DNA of 64,000 nt from CAYSUS01 sp964434165 (GCA_964434165.1 CAYSUS010000034.1:5737-69736), one strand, 5' to 3'. Positions 16,275 to 26,388 are shown, counted from the first letter of the stretch. The notes: a model not told the origin generated them from the letters alone. Translations and numbers: made by a program.

Positions 16275-17849
16275 TCAATGCTTGAAGTGCCGCCTTCCGG
16301 TGAAGATCATCGACAGCCCGTGCTCTTTGCAGGCGGCGATCACCTCGTCGTCCTTCTTGGAGCCGCCCGGCTGGATCACGGCCTTCACCCCGGCCGCGGC
16401 GGCCTGGTGGATCGAATCCGGGAAGGGGAAGAACGCGTCGGAGGCCATCACCGAGCCTTCGGCCCGGTCGCCGGCCTTCTCGATCGCGATCCGCACCGAA
16501 TCCACGCGGCTCATCTGTCCGGCCCCGGCCCCCAGCAGCATGCAGTTCTTGGCCAGGACGATGGCGTTGGACTTGACGTGCCGGACCATGGTCCAGGCGA
16601 AGGCGAGGTCGCGTCGCTGGGCGTCGGTCGGCTGGGACTGGGTGACCACCTTCCACTGGACTTCGGGGTCGGGCAGCTCGTCGCAGTCCTGCGCCAGGGC
16701 CCCGCCGGCCACGCAGCGATAGACGAAGCAGTGCCCCACCGGCTCCAGGTCGCCGACCTCGACGAGTCGCACGTTGGCCTTCCACTTGGGCCGCGTGGTG
16801 AGGACCTCGCGAGCTGCGGGTTCGAACTCCGGGGCCACGATCGCCTCGACGAACAGGCCCGGCTCGGCGAGCACCTCGGCCGTGGCGGCGTCCATCGGGC
16901 GGTTCAAGCCCAGCACCGACCCGAAGGCGCTGAGCGGATCGCCGGCCATCGCGTCGCGCAGGGCGTCGGCCAGGCGCGTCGATTCGGCGGCCCCGCACGG
17001 GTTGTTGTGCTTGATCACCACGGCCGCCGGCTCGGCGAAGCTCCGCGCGATGGAAAGCGCGCTGTCCAGGTCGAGGATGTTGTTGTACGACAGCTCCTTG
17101 CCGTGCAGTTGTCGGGCGGAGATGAGGCTCGCGCCGCAGGCATCGGGCCGTGCATAGAGCGCGGCGCGCTGGTGCGGGTTCTCGCCGTAGCGCAGCACGC
17201 AGCGGCGCCGCAGATTCATAGTCACGGCCGCCGGGAACGGCCCGTCGGCCGTCTGGTCCGCGAACCACGCGGCGATCGCCTGATCGTACGCGGCCGTGTG
17301 GGCGAAGGCCTCGGCCGCCAGCTTGCGGCGCAGCTCCGGCGTGGTGGCGCCGCCGGCGGCCAGCTGCTCCAGGATCGCGGGATACTGCTCGCGGTCGGTG
17401 GCGATGGTCACGAAGGCGTGGTTCTTGGCCGCCGCGCGGACCAGCGTGGGGCCGCCGATGTCAATCTGCTCGATCGCCTCGTCGAAGCCGACCCCCTCCC
17501 GCGCGATCGTAGCCGCAAACGGGTACAGATTGACCACGACCAGCTCGAAGCTCACGATGCCGTGCTCGGCCAGGGCCTCCAGATCGTCCGCGCGGTCATG
17601 TCGGCAGAGGATGCCGGCGTGCACTTTCGGGTGGAGGGTCTTCACCCGGCCGTCCATCATCTCGGGAAAGCCCGTGTAATCGGCAACGTCGCGCACGCCA
17701 ACGCCCTCGCTCTCCAGGTGCCTGCGCGTGCCGCCGGTGCTGTAGATCTCGACCCCAGCGTCGGCCAGGGCCCGGGCGAAGCCGGCCAGCCCCATCTTGT
17801 CGCTGACGCTGATCAGGGCCCGGCGTATCGGGGGGGAGGTGTTGGGCAT
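16275..17849 (-). CDS. purH: Bifunctional AICAR transformylase / IMP cyclohydrolase
   Basis: Catalyses the last two steps of de novo IMP synthesis. I start it at MPNTSPPIRRALISVSDKMG (17849), since the family begins a few residues before RALISVSDK. The open frame to 17918 adds a non-conserved extension. The 524 residues equal the normal length. The N-terminal MGS-like domain carries STGGTRRHLE and FPEMMDGRVKTLHPKVHAG. The C-terminal formyltransferase domain has RYGENPHQRAALY, VIKHNNPCGAA and the terminal MIFTGRRHFKH. The gene forms a unit with trpC downstream. Confidence 0.98.
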   Translation of the reverse strand: MPNTSPPIRRALISVSDKMGLAGFARALADAGVEIYSTGGTRRHLESEGVGVRDVADYTGFPEMMDGRVKTLHPKVHAGILCRHDRADDLEALAEHGIVSFELVVVNLYPFAATIAREGVGFDEAIEQIDIGGPTLVRAAAKNHAFVTIATDREQYPAILEQLAAGGATTPELRRKLAAEAFAHTAAYDQAIAAWFADQTADGPFPAAVTMNLRRRCVLRYGENPHQRAALYARPDACGASLISARQLHGKELSYNNILDLDSALSIARSFAEPAAVVIKHNNPCGAAESTRLADALRDAMAGDPLSAFGSVLGLNRPMDAATAEVLAEPGLFVEAIVAPEFEPAAREVLTTRPKWKANVRLVEVGDLEPVGHCFVYRCVAGGALAQDCDELPDPEVQWKVVTQSQPTDAQRRDLAFAWTMVRHVKSNAIVLAKNCMLLGAGAGQMSRVDSVRIAIEKAGDRAEGSVMASDAFFPFPDSIHQAAAAGVKAVIQPGGSKKDDEVIAACKEHGLSMIFTGRRHFKH

Positions 17850-18119
17850 GGGAGGTTCACACTCCGCTGGTACGCGACGCGGGGACTGCGCGGATCGGCC
17901 CCTGGAAGACAGGCCCACGCGGCCTGACTCGAGCCCCCGCCGCCACCTCTTGGTTTACGGCTTCCGGGAGCCGAGGTCAAGCAGCCCCGACATAAGAGGG
18001 CACCGCGGCGCTCGTTACGGCCACCATGGCGCGTGGCGGTCAACCGCGCCGCGCGGCACGGGCGAGAGACCCGAGTCGCGCGCCGCCTCAGGACGGCCGC
18101 CCCCGGGGAGGAAACGCAA

Positions 18120-19562
18120 CTACAGCTCGAACGGGTTCTCGCTCGGCTGGGCCGGGGCCGGCTCAGGCTCGGTCGGCTGCTCGGGGGCAGCCTCGTCCGG
18201 CTTGGCCTCGCCCGGGCCTTCCTCGCCCGCCGGAAGCGTCCCCTGCTGAATTGGGGCCGGCTTGTCGGGTTTGGGCCTGCGGGCCGCCGCGTAATCGATC
18301 GGCTCGGCCAGCTCGATCTCGTGCAGGCACTGGATCAGGCCGCCTTCCGCGGCCAGATAGACCCGGTCGGTGTCGCCGTTGCGGAGCCGAATCGGCTGGG
18401 CCACCACGGACATCGTGTCCAGAAGCGAGCCATTGGCCGCGTCCAGCACGCGCAGTTGGCTCAGCTTGTCCACGGCATAGACCCGATCGCGGCTCTTCGC
18501 CACGAACTGGAGGACGGCCGGAGCCCACCACTTCTGGGCGCCCGACTTGGCGTCCACGCAATACATGCCGCCGGGCTGCGTGGCGACGTACAGCGTCTCG
18601 CCGACCAGGACGGGCGGCTCGACCAGCGGCACGCCGGTCGAGAACCGCCAGAGAACGTCTCCCGACTTGTCCGAGATCGCGTACACGAACCCGTCGTTGC
18701 TCGATGCGAAGAGCGCCCCCGGGTCCGTGGGCGTCTCCGGGCTGGGTGGCAGATACGACGGCTGCGCCGTGATGGCGCTGGCCGTGCCGAGCCGGTACTT
18801 GACGCCGAAACGCTCCTCGCGGCGGTCCAGCACCGCGACGAACATGAAGCCCGAGTCGGTCGGCCAGACCACGTAGTCCATGGCCTTGTCCTCACGGGCC
18901 ACGACGGGCTGGATCATGCTCCGCCCCAGCACCTGGCAGGCAAGCGGCGGCGACACTTCCTGGCTCAGGCGGAAGGACTCCATGCGGGCGACGCGCTCCT
19001 CGGCGCTCTCTTCGGGCGAAGGCCTCGGCTCGCGGCGAAGGACGCCCAACTCCTCAAGAGGATCCTTGGCCGGCTGCAGTGGGTAGGCGAACATCAGGCC
19101 TTGGACCGTGGGCACGTAGGCATGGTCGCGGCTCAGCGCGGCGCCGGCGCCGGGCGCCCCCTCCAACTGCGTCTTCCACAGCAGTTTGCCGTTGAACCGA
19201 TTGACGACGTAGAGAAACGACCCGTTGACCACGGCGACCAGGTCGCCGTTGACGCCGGGCACGAGGCTCGGATGCATCGGGTTGCCGATTTGGCTAGCCC
19301 ACAACGTCTCGCCCGTCTCCGCATCCAGCGCGGTGAGCATCGCCCGGTCGTCCTGCACCAGCAGCGTCCCGCGGTCGAGAACAAGATCCCGGACGCGACT
19401 GCGCGACCGGTCCATCGGGACCTGGGTGAACCAGGCCCGCTTCATCCCGAGATGGCGGGCCTCGGTCTGCGTGATCAGCGGGGTGCGCACCTCGGCCAGA
19501 ATCCCCCGGGACGAAAGCAGTACGGCGCTGACCGCTGCAACCAGGACGAGTCGTCGCGTCAT
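18120..19562 (-). CDS. Exported PQQ-like beta-propeller protein
   Basis: 480-residue secreted protein with PQQ/BamB-type propeller repeats. The ATG at 19562 opens a signal peptide (MTRRLVLVAAVSAVLLSSRGILA), with GAGG about seven bases upstream. Propeller blades are marked by the repeating pattern of Asp-Ala-Thr-Gly-Glu-Thr-Leu-Trp: ALDAETGETLWAS, VNRFNGKLLWKT, AISDKSGDVLWRF and CVDAKSGAQKWWA. The last roughly 55 residues are a low-complexity Pro/Glu/Ala tail ending ENPFEL. No enzyme site is visible; such proteins usually act as scaffolds or dehydrogenase-like propellers and do not always bind PQQ. It diverges from the 1,322-residue unknown gene. Confidence 0.85.
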   Translation of the reverse strand: MTRRLVLVAAVSAVLLSSRGILAEVRTPLITQTEARHLGMKRAWFTQVPMDRSRSRVRDLVLDRGTLLVQDDRAMLTALDAETGETLWASQIGNPMHPSLVPGVNGDLVAVVNGSFLYVVNRFNGKLLWKTQLEGAPGAGAALSRDHAYVPTVQGLMFAYPLQPAKDPLEELGVLRREPRPSPEESAEERVARMESFRLSQEVSPPLACQVLGRSMIQPVVAREDKAMDYVVWPTDSGFMFVAVLDRREERFGVKYRLGTASAITAQPSYLPPSPETPTDPGALFASSNDGFVYAISDKSGDVLWRFSTGVPLVEPPVLVGETLYVATQPGGMYCVDAKSGAQKWWAPAVLQFVAKSRDRVYAVDKLSQLRVLDAANGSLLDTMSVVAQPIRLRNGDTDRVYLAAEGGLIQCLHEIELAEPIDYAAARRPKPDKPAPIQQGTLPAGEEGPGEAKPDEAAPEQPTEPEPAPAQPSENPFEL

Positions 19563-20017
19563 CGATCCACCTCGCAAGAATAGGCGTTCCGCCCGGGCCC
19601 GGGGCGCAGACCCCCGGCCGGGATGGATGCGAACAGGCTTCTGTTCCGACCCTGTCATCTTAACTCCCGCGGCCGGGGAAATCACGCGAAAAACCGCCTC
19701 AGCCCTGCCACGGGCCAGCTCCGCCGTTCTGCGCGCTCGGCGGCCGCGCAGCGCCGGCCCGGGGTCATACCGCGGAAGAGTGGCACGCGCGGTGCACCCC
19801 GCTAGACCGTCCGCCGCCGCACCTCTACCATGAGACCCAAGGTAGGGACTCGCGATTTGCGCGAGGCTGCCGGGGGGCATTCGCAGCGTTGGACTCGCAG
19901 TCCGCGGCGCCTTCGGGGGGGAGAAGCCAGGGCCTTGCCCTCCGCCAAGTCAGAAGAAAGGATGCGGCCACCACCCCCCTGTTGGGTCGGGGCTGGTTGG
20001 TGCAGGAGACGCATTTG
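19563..20017. other. Divergent intergenic region
   Basis: 455 bases between the start of the beta-propeller gene (minus) and the large unknown gene (plus). It should contain both promoters. I see AGGAG at 20004-20008 serving the plus-strand gene, but no convincing promoter hexamers, RNA gene or conserved open frame. Confidence 0.4.
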
Positions 20018-23000
20018 ATGGATTCCCTCAAACCGGGTCCCTCACTTCACACGCCGCTTCAGGAGGTGCTCGGGTACCTGAACTTCTCCTCCGGCAGCCC
20101 GGACCCGCGGTTCCTCGCCCGCCTGAACGTCCTGTTCGAGTGGATCGAGGCGCGCTGCAGCGACGAGGGCATGCCGGCCTGGCGGATGCTGGGCGGGGTG
20201 CTCCGCGATCATCTGGAGGAGCTGCGCGGCTCCTCCGAGGCGTTCCGCAACGTCGATCAAGCCGAGGCGATCGTGCGCATCGTGTTCCATCACGCCTTGG
20301 ACGCCTATCGCCGCTGGCATCGCGACCTGCTTTTCCACCAGTCGGACGAGACGTTGTTTCTGCCGCTGTTCATCGGCCGGATGTGCGAGGCCGTACTCGC
20401 CCAGGGCGCCCCCTGGGAGCCGGTCGATCGGGTCGTGGACGGGGCGGTCCGGCAGCTGAACGATTACATCGGCCACCGGCCCGTGGCGGTCCTCCGCACG
20501 CGCCAGAAGATCCAGCCTTACGCCCACGAGCGCGTCCGGCCGATCCCGCTCTACGTGGCCGGGGCGGGCGTGGGCTGGAGCCGCTACCGGGAGCTGGTCT
20601 CCGAGGCCCTGAAGATCCTCGGCGCGACCGACCCCGACTTGCTTCACGCGGCCTGGTTCGATCCGGAGGCGCTGGACGAACTGGCCGTCGATCCGCGGGC
20701 CTACGACTTCGACCACCCGGTCAATCGCCGGCCCAACTACCAGTTCGGCCAGTGGGACCCGCATCACCTGGACCTCCAGGGGCGTTATCGCCGCTACGTG
20801 CTTCAGCAGGTGACCCTGGACACGATGTTCGCCCGCGTCGAGCAATCCACCGCGGCCGACCGCGCGGAGATGCTGTTCGAAGCGGCGGCGGTCCTGGCCG
20901 GCACCATCCTGATGGGCTCGGGGATCAGCGGCGACCGGCCCGAGGCCCACGATTCCTCGGTCTCTCTGGCCGTTCTGCTGCCGCAGATCGCCGCCTACCG
21001 GGACCAGTTCTACGTCGAGCTGCTCGAGCGCCTGGAAGGCAAGCACGGCCGGCGGCTTCGCGCCGAGGCCAAGAAGCTCAAGCAGCCGTTCGGCGGAGCC
21101 CGACAGCATCTCAATCGCGAGCTGGCCCGCCGCAGGGCGTGCCAGTTGCAGCACGTTCACCTGGCGCAGATCTTCGCGCGGATCGGCGACATCGAATCGG
21201 CCACGAGGCAGGCCCGGATCATCCCCGGGGCCTCCGCGCGCATGCGGTGCGAGCTGAACTGCCGTCTCACCACGGCGCATCTGGCCATCGACCGCCGCAA
21301 CCTGGACGGGGCGGCCGCCGTGCTCGGCGAGATCGAGGACCTTCTCCATCGGGCGATCGAGTGCGGCGCGCTGGTCGATCCCTGGAACATCCTCGGCTTC
21401 GGAGGGCATTTCAGCATCTTTCCCGCCGTGGAGAACAGCGTCCACGATCAGCGGGTCGAGGAGTTGATCGACCTGATCAGCCGCATCTTCGAGCTGGCTG
21501 CCCGGCTCGCCAAGGAGTCGGCGGCCGGCGGCCGGAAGGACCTGGAGCAATCGATCCTGGTGTGGCTGGAGAAGACCGCGGCCTGGTGGGACCAGTTCGC
21601 CAGCACCGAGGTCTCGGGGGTCCAGGGGATCTCGGGGCGCGAGACCTGGCAGTCGGCGGTCGGCGTGGCCCGGGCCCTCGGGGCGTGGCACGAGGCCGGG
21701 ACCGCGGCGGGCGACGTGGCCTTCTGGCAGGGGCACGTCGAAGCGTTCCATTCGCCCAAGGCCTACGCGCTGGTGGTCGAGGCCCTGCTCGAGCAGCACG
21801 ACCGGGTCGCCGCGATGGCCCTGTTGGTGCAGTGGCTCAGCCAGGCCGACGAGATCGCGCTGGTGGAAGAGACCTACTCGTTTCACCGGCTTGCCGTGCG
21901 CTGGATGCAGGAGCTTTGGCATCCCGCCCCGGAGCGCGCGTTACCCGGGGCCCCCGCTTCGCCCTCCCAGCCGGACCTCTCCGAGGAGGAGAAGTGGACG
22001 CTGGCCCGGAAGTTCCTCGACTTCGTTTGGGCCAATGCGGGCGAGTACGGCGAGGTGCCCGGCCTGGAGATCGGCCCCGAAGCCGGTCTGGAGCCGCCCG
22101 AGGAGGCCCTCTCCGTCGAAGAGGACGAGGAGGACGAATCGGGGGGCCTGTTCGGCGCCGCCTACGAAGGGGTCACCTACCGCGACACGACCGACGACGG
22201 ATTCGAGGGCGAGATGCTCGAATGGGGCGACCAGTCGTCCGATTTCGAGCTGGCCGTCGAGGGCGAGCGGATCCTGCACCGGCTGGCCTTCTGGAACACG
22301 ATCTCGAGGCTCTGGAAGGGCCTCGCCGCGGCGCCCGCCCCGTCGGTCGATCCGGCCGTCCGCGACCAGGTCCTCGACGGCTGGTTCTTCGAGCTGGCGG
22401 GGCACCGGCGGCGTCTGGCGCGGCTTCTTGCTCAGGTCCAGCGCTATCCGATCCCCCCGCCGCGGAGCACGCACGACGCGATGGTCGAATACGACCGGCG
22501 GCGCGAGATCAAGGAGAGCCTGCTCGACCGGATCATCTCGTGCTGCGTGGAGATGGCCGACGCGGGATGGATGCTGCTGGCCCACCGCGCCGGCGAGTCC
22601 CTGTCCGACGACCTGGAGGACTGGGAGCGCGTGGCCGTGCTCACGCTCCGCGCCATCGTGCGCGACGACCGCAAGGCCGTGCATCGCCACTGGTCCAGGC
22701 TTTGCGTGGGGCTCCTTCAGCAGCCGCTCCTGTACGTGCCCACCGCCCGGGGCGGCGCGCCGGAAACCGTGCTCGCCTCGCAGAAGCTCCAGCGCGTGCT
22801 GCGCCGCCTGCTGTCCTGGCTGCCGCGCCTGGGCATGCTGCAGCAGACCGTGGAGCTGATCTCCATCGTCCGGGAGATGGAGCGCACCCACCCGGTGGGC
22901 CACGGGGCGATTACCGAGTTCGACCGGCTGTTCGACACGGGCTTCCGCGCCATGGTCCGCTGCGTCGTGGCCTCCTCCGCCACCTGGAAGCGCTCCAAAG

Positions 23001-23986
23001 GGGCCCCGGCCAGCGACGCCGACGACCGCATCGTGGACAGCCTGGACACCCTCTCCCGGCCGCTGCTGCAATGGTGGCTCGAGCACAGCCGCGCGATCCG
23101 TCTCTCGCCCATGGAGGCCGTGCGCGGCGAGAAGAAGTTCCGCGAGCTATGCCGCTTCATCCAGACCTACGGCGGCGACTGGTTCCAGCAGCAGTTCATG
23201 AACTACGGCAACCTGCGGGCGATTCTGCTTCAGGGCGTGGACGATTTCCTCGAGTCGCTGGCCGAGGAGCCCGAGGCCGGACCGCTTCGCCGCCTCGTCG
23301 AGGACCTGCCCGACCCGGAGGCCCGCCACGAGGCCGCCCGATGGCTCGAGCTGACCCTCGACGCCGTGGTCGAGCACTACGGCGAGTACATGGATTACAA
23401 CAGCACGACGACCCAGTCGGACCGCGGCGAGATGCTCTACACGCTGCTCGACTTCCTCCGCGTGCTGGCCTCGTACGAGCGCGTGCAGTGGAACCTCAAG
23501 CCGCTGGCCTCGGCCCACGAGGTGCTTATCCGCGAGGGACGCGCCGCGGCGGCCGAGCTGTGGCGCGAGGCGATCGTCGAGCAGACGCACGAGATCGCCG
23601 ACAGCCTCCAGCAGCGCTACGAGAAGCTGTGCCGCAAGTACGGCATGCGACTGGCCAGCGTCGCCGACCGCCTCAATGAGCGCTTCGTGCGCCCCCTGGC
23701 CGTCGATCGCCTGCGGTCGCTCGTGCTCCCGGCGATCCGTGAGATCCGCGCGGGCGGGAAGTCGCCGGCCTTCGACCAACTGGCCGACGAGACGTCGCAG
23801 ATGGCCGAGGAGCCCAGCGGCGTCGGGCTGGAGGTGCCCGAGTGGCTGGAGTCCCTGGCCGAGGAGGTCGAGGTGGAGGTCGCCCAAGGCGCCGATCCGC
23901 GCGACACGCTGGCCGAGGAGCTCGCCGTGAAGCAGCGCACGCTGAGCTACCAGGAGATTCAGAAGCAGATCGCGCGGTGGGAGTGA
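20018..23986 (+). CDS. Very large uncharacterised protein (1,322 aa)
   Basis: Function unknown. The ATG at 20018 has AGGAG at 20004-20008; an open frame to 19889 adds 43 unlikely residues. The protein has no signal peptide or transmembrane helix and is predicted to be mostly alpha-helical, rich in Leu/Glu/Arg/Trp with TPR- or HEAT-like character but no regular repeat. An acidic linker (about 695-715, EEDEEDES) divides it into two halves. The N-terminal half begins LQEVLGYLNFSSGSPDPRFL, a motif I associate with planctomycete-specific hypothetical proteins. The C-terminus is also acidic, followed by KQRTLSYQEIQKQIARWE. It appears monocistronic. A scaffolding role is conceivable but unsupported. 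Confidence 0.85.
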   Translation: MDSLKPGPSLHTPLQEVLGYLNFSSGSPDPRFLARLNVLFEWIEARCSDEGMPAWRMLGGVLRDHLEELRGSSEAFRNVDQAEAIVRIVFHHALDAYRRWHRDLLFHQSDETLFLPLFIGRMCEAVLAQGAPWEPVDRVVDGAVRQLNDYIGHRPVAVLRTRQKIQPYAHERVRPIPLYVAGAGVGWSRYRELVSEALKILGATDPDLLHAAWFDPEALDELAVDPRAYDFDHPVNRRPNYQFGQWDPHHLDLQGRYRRYVLQQVTLDTMFARVEQSTAADRAEMLFEAAAVLAGTILMGSGISGDRPEAHDSSVSLAVLLPQIAAYRDQFYVELLERLEGKHGRRLRAEAKKLKQPFGGARQHLNRELARRRACQLQHVHLAQIFARIGDIESATRQARIIPGASARMRCELNCRLTTAHLAIDRRNLDGAAAVLGEIEDLLHRAIECGALVDPWNILGFGGHFSIFPAVENSVHDQRVEELIDLISRIFELAARLAKESAAGGRKDLEQSILVWLEKTAAWWDQFASTEVSGVQGISGRETWQSAVGVARALGAWHEAGTAAGDVAFWQGHVEAFHSPKAYALVVEALLEQHDRVAAMALLVQWLSQADEIALVEETYSFHRLAVRWMQELWHPAPERALPGAPASPSQPDLSEEEKWTLARKFLDFVWANAGEYGEVPGLEIGPEAGLEPPEEALSVEEDEEDESGGLFGAAYEGVTYRDTTDDGFEGEMLEWGDQSSDFELAVEGERILHRLAFWNTISRLWKGLAAAPAPSVDPAVRDQVLDGWFFELAGHRRRLARLLAQVQRYPIPPPRSTHDAMVEYDRRREIKESLLDRIISCCVEMADAGWMLLAHRAGESLSDDLEDWERVAVLTLRAIVRDDRKAVHRHWSRLCVGLLQQPLLYVPTARGGAPETVLASQKLQRVLRRLLSWLPRLGMLQQTVELISIVREMERTHPVGHGAITEFDRLFDTGFRAMVRCVVASSATWKRSKGAPASDADDRIVDSLDTLSRPLLQWWLEHSRAIRLSPMEAVRGEKKFRELCRFIQTYGGDWFQQQFMNYGNLRAILLQGVDDFLESLAEEPEAGPLRRLVEDLPDPEARHEAARWLELTLDAVVEHYGEYMDYNSTTTQSDRGEMLYTLLDFLRVLASYERVQWNLKPLASAHEVLIREGRAAAAELWREAIVEQTHEIADSLQQRYEKLCRKYGMRLASVADRLNERFVRPLAVDRLRSLVLPAIREIRAGGKSPAFDQLADETSQMAEEPSGVGLEVPEWLESLAEEVEVEVAQGADPRDTLAEELAVKQRTLSYQEIQKQIARWE

Positions 23987-24171
23987 CGCGCAAGGGCGGA
24001 GCCAGACTGCCAGGACGGGGACCCAGGTCCGAAGCACGAAGCTGCAATGACAGAAACGGGCATGGCCATCGCCTCTCGTCGGTTGGGGGCGTTCGTGCTT
24101 CGATTTCCGAGTCCGTTTCGTATTCCGTGCCTCGTGCCCCGTGTTCCCCGTCGTGTTGGGTATGAACGCTC

Positions 24172-24621
24172 CTAGCTCTCTTGGCCGTCCTCCGCCTCCC
24201 CCAGCGCCCGCCGGATCTCGTGGCACACCGCGTCCGGGTCCAGGGGCTGTCCTCGGCGGCTGAGCACGCGGCCGTTGATGACCACGGCCGGCAGGGAGAA
24301 GACCTGCAAGGCCGCGCGCAGCCCGGCTCCCCAGCCCGGACGATAGCGGAGCACGTCGCGCACCAGGCGCGGGGCCAGGTAGAGCTGGTTGCGCGGATCG
24401 ACGATCTCCACGGCCACGCGGGCCCGGCCCTGGCGATCGGGGAAAAACCGGCGGATCGCCCGGTGCAACAGGCCCAGGTCGCGCTGGTGCTTCTTGGCCT
24501 CGGCGAACAGGTCCTTATCGGTGACGGTCGGGTCGCTGTCGTCCAGCGACCCGCAGCATCCCCCGCCGGTCATTTGCTCGGCGTTCTCGCGGATCAGAAG
24601 GACCGAGACGGGCACGTTCAT
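24172..24621 (-). CDS. Small thioredoxin-fold-like protein with GGGCCG motif
   Basis: 149 residues, no signal peptide. The N-terminal strand VPVSVLLIRENAEQ leads into TGGGCCGSLD, where an adjacent Cys pair takes the place expected for a thioredoxin CxxC. The C-terminal VFSLPAVVINGRVLSRRG resembles the cis-Pro strand and beta-hairpin of thioredoxin-like proteins, followed by an Asp-Pro and a helix containing one more Cys. A redox or metal-binding role is inferred. The codon after the ATG region carries no Shine-Dalgarno; the upstream sequence contains the repeat-like GAGTGGCGAGTGAG, so the start is moderately certain. It diverges from the propeller-sulfatase cluster. Confidence 0.7.
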   Translation of the reverse strand: MNVPVSVLLIRENAEQMTGGGCCGSLDDSDPTVTDKDLFAEAKKHQRDLGLLHRAIRRFFPDRQGRARVAVEIVDPRNQLYLAPRLVRDVLRYRPGWGAGLRAALQVFSLPAVVINGRVLSRRGQPLDPDAVCHEIRRALGEAEDGQES

Positions 24622-24969
24622 GGCGAGTGGCGAGTGAGTCAGGGTGAGGGCACCAACCTCCCCTCTCCCGCGAGCGGGGGAGACGGCGCCGACCGGGCTC
24701 CAGCCTCTCCCCCCGGGCTCCGAGGCCCGCAGGGGCATCGATCTCGCGGCCGGCCGCATGGCTCCGGTTCGTTCGCTACGGTCATCTCGCGGAGCCATGC
24801 GGGACTTCTTCCTTGACATGAGAATCGCTCCCCCTGGAAGATACAAGGGGCCGGGGGTCAGGGCGTGCCGGGCGAGCGGCGAGCACGTCCGTGCCCGGCC
24901 GTTGAGCAAGCGGACGCGCCGCCGCGTCGTGGTGCCCCGCGTTGAACACTGAACAAGATGGAGACGTTC
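24622..24969. other. Divergent intergenic region with hairpin-rich sequence
   Basis: 348 bases between the thioredoxin-like gene and the propeller gene. It begins with GAGTGGCGAGTGAG, similar to the 15-base tandem unit at 37546-37582, and includes an imperfect hairpin CTCCCGC...GCGGGGGAG near 24664-24682. No gene is supported. Confidence 0.4.
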
Positions 24970-26289
24970 ATGTCGCTTCGTCGAACGACCTTCGCCCTGA
25001 CGGCGTTTCTCGCCGTGGCCTTGCACCTCGCGCCCTTGCCGGCCCGAGCTGAGAACTGGCCGATGTGGCGCGGGCCGCGGGGCGACGGCCACAGCCTCGA
25101 AAAGGGCATACCCCAGCGCTGGGACGGCGCGACGGGCGAGAACGTCGCCTGGCGCACGCCCGTGCCGGGTCGCGGATACGCCTCGCCCGTCGTGTGGCAA
25201 GACCGGATCTTCCTCGTCACGTGCCTGGAAGAGAGCAAGCAGCGCGTGCTCCTCTGCCTGGACCGCCGCTCGGGCGGGATCCTCTGGCAGAAGGTGGTCC
25301 TCACCGCGCCGCTGGAGAAGAAGCACTCGCTCAACAGCTACGCCTCCGGCACGCCGGCCACCGACGGGAAGCTCGTGTACGTGACGTTCCTCGAACCCGA
25401 CTTCGGCCGCGACGAGATCCCCCGCGGCGCGCGTAAGGCCGCCACGCCCGGCGACATGGTGGTGGCGGCCTACGATTTCGACGGCAACCGCAAGTGGCTC
25501 GTTCGCCCGGGTCGCTTCTCCAGCATGCACGGCTATTGCAGCAGCCCCGTGCCGTTTGAGGACCTCGTGATCGTCAACGGCGACCACGACGGCGATTCGT
25601 ACCTCGTGGCCCTGGCGCAAGCCACGGGCCGGACCGTGTGGAAGACGCCGCGAGAGAACAAGACCCGCAGCTACTGCGTGCCGATCATTCGCCGGATCGA
25701 CGGCCGCACGCAGATGATCCTCTCCGGCGACAAGTCGGTCACGAGCTACGATCCCCGCACCGGCAAGCTGCACTGGATCATCCGCGGGCCGACCGAGCAG
25801 TTCGTGGCCTCGCTGGTGTATAACGGCCGGCTGCTGTTCATGACGGCCGGCTTCCCGGAGCATCACATCCTGGCCATCCGGCCGGACGGAGAGGGCGACG
25901 TCACCGACACGCATGTCGCGTGGCGCACGACCAAGGGGTGCGCCTACGTCCCTTCGCCCATCGCGTCCCCCGACGGCCGGTACTTCCTCGTCGTGTCCGA
26001 CGGGGGCATCGCCAGTTGCTTCGAGGCCGACACGGGCGACCGCAAGTGGATGGAGCGTCTCGGCCGGCACTTCAGCACGTCGGCCGTCTCGGCCGAAGGC
26101 CGGGTCTATTTCCTCTGCGACGACGGCTCGATGACCGTGCTCCGGCCGGGCGACGACCTCGACGTCGTGGCCCGCAACGAGCTCCCCGAGGAGTGCTTCG
26201 CCTCGCCGGCGATCAGCCAGGGCAACCTGTTCATCCGCAGCGTGAAGTACCTGTACTGCATCGGGGCCAGGGAGGCGGCCGCCGAGTAG
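24970..26289 (+). CDS. Exported PQQ-like beta-propeller protein
   Basis: 439-residue secreted propeller. I prefer the ATG at 24970, with GGAG six bases upstream (24960-24963), over the ATG at 24958. It gives a signal peptide MSLRRTTFALTAFLAVALHLAPLPARA. The mature protein starts ENWPMWRGPRGDG, the hallmark W-P-x-x-R-G-P-x-x-x-G entry of this planctomycete family. Further blades show LDRRSGGILWQK, GTPATDGKLVYV, YDFDGNRKW, LAQATGRTVWKT, YDPRTGKLHW and the closing ISQGNLFIRSVKYLYCIG. It precedes two sulfatases on the same strand, so it is probably a component of a sulfated-glycan locus. Catalytic activity is not evident. Confidence 0.9.
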   Translation: MSLRRTTFALTAFLAVALHLAPLPARAENWPMWRGPRGDGHSLEKGIPQRWDGATGENVAWRTPVPGRGYASPVVWQDRIFLVTCLEESKQRVLLCLDRRSGGILWQKVVLTAPLEKKHSLNSYASGTPATDGKLVYVTFLEPDFGRDEIPRGARKAATPGDMVVAAYDFDGNRKWLVRPGRFSSMHGYCSSPVPFEDLVIVNGDHDGDSYLVALAQATGRTVWKTPRENKTRSYCVPIIRRIDGRTQMILSGDKSVTSYDPRTGKLHWIIRGPTEQFVASLVYNGRLLFMTAGFPEHHILAIRPDGEGDVTDTHVAWRTTKGCAYVPSPIASPDGRYFLVVSDGGIASCFEADTGDRKWMERLGRHFSTSAVSAEGRVYFLCDDGSMTVLRPGDDLDVVARNELPEECFASPAISQGNLFIRSVKYLYCIGAREAAAE

Positions 26290-26388
26290 CGCACGGTGCC
26301 GCGATGGAAGCTCGGCCAGGGGGGGCATCGGCACCGGCAAGTCAGAGTGACGCATCTTGGATCGCACCGGACCTTGAAGGAGACGACG

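Noticed and set aside
20140..23679. A long second frame inside the 1,322-residue gene
   Set aside because: It overlaps the chosen gene in another phase and is Arg/Gly/Pro-rich, as expected of a shifted frame; the chosen frame has normal composition and an AGGAG site.
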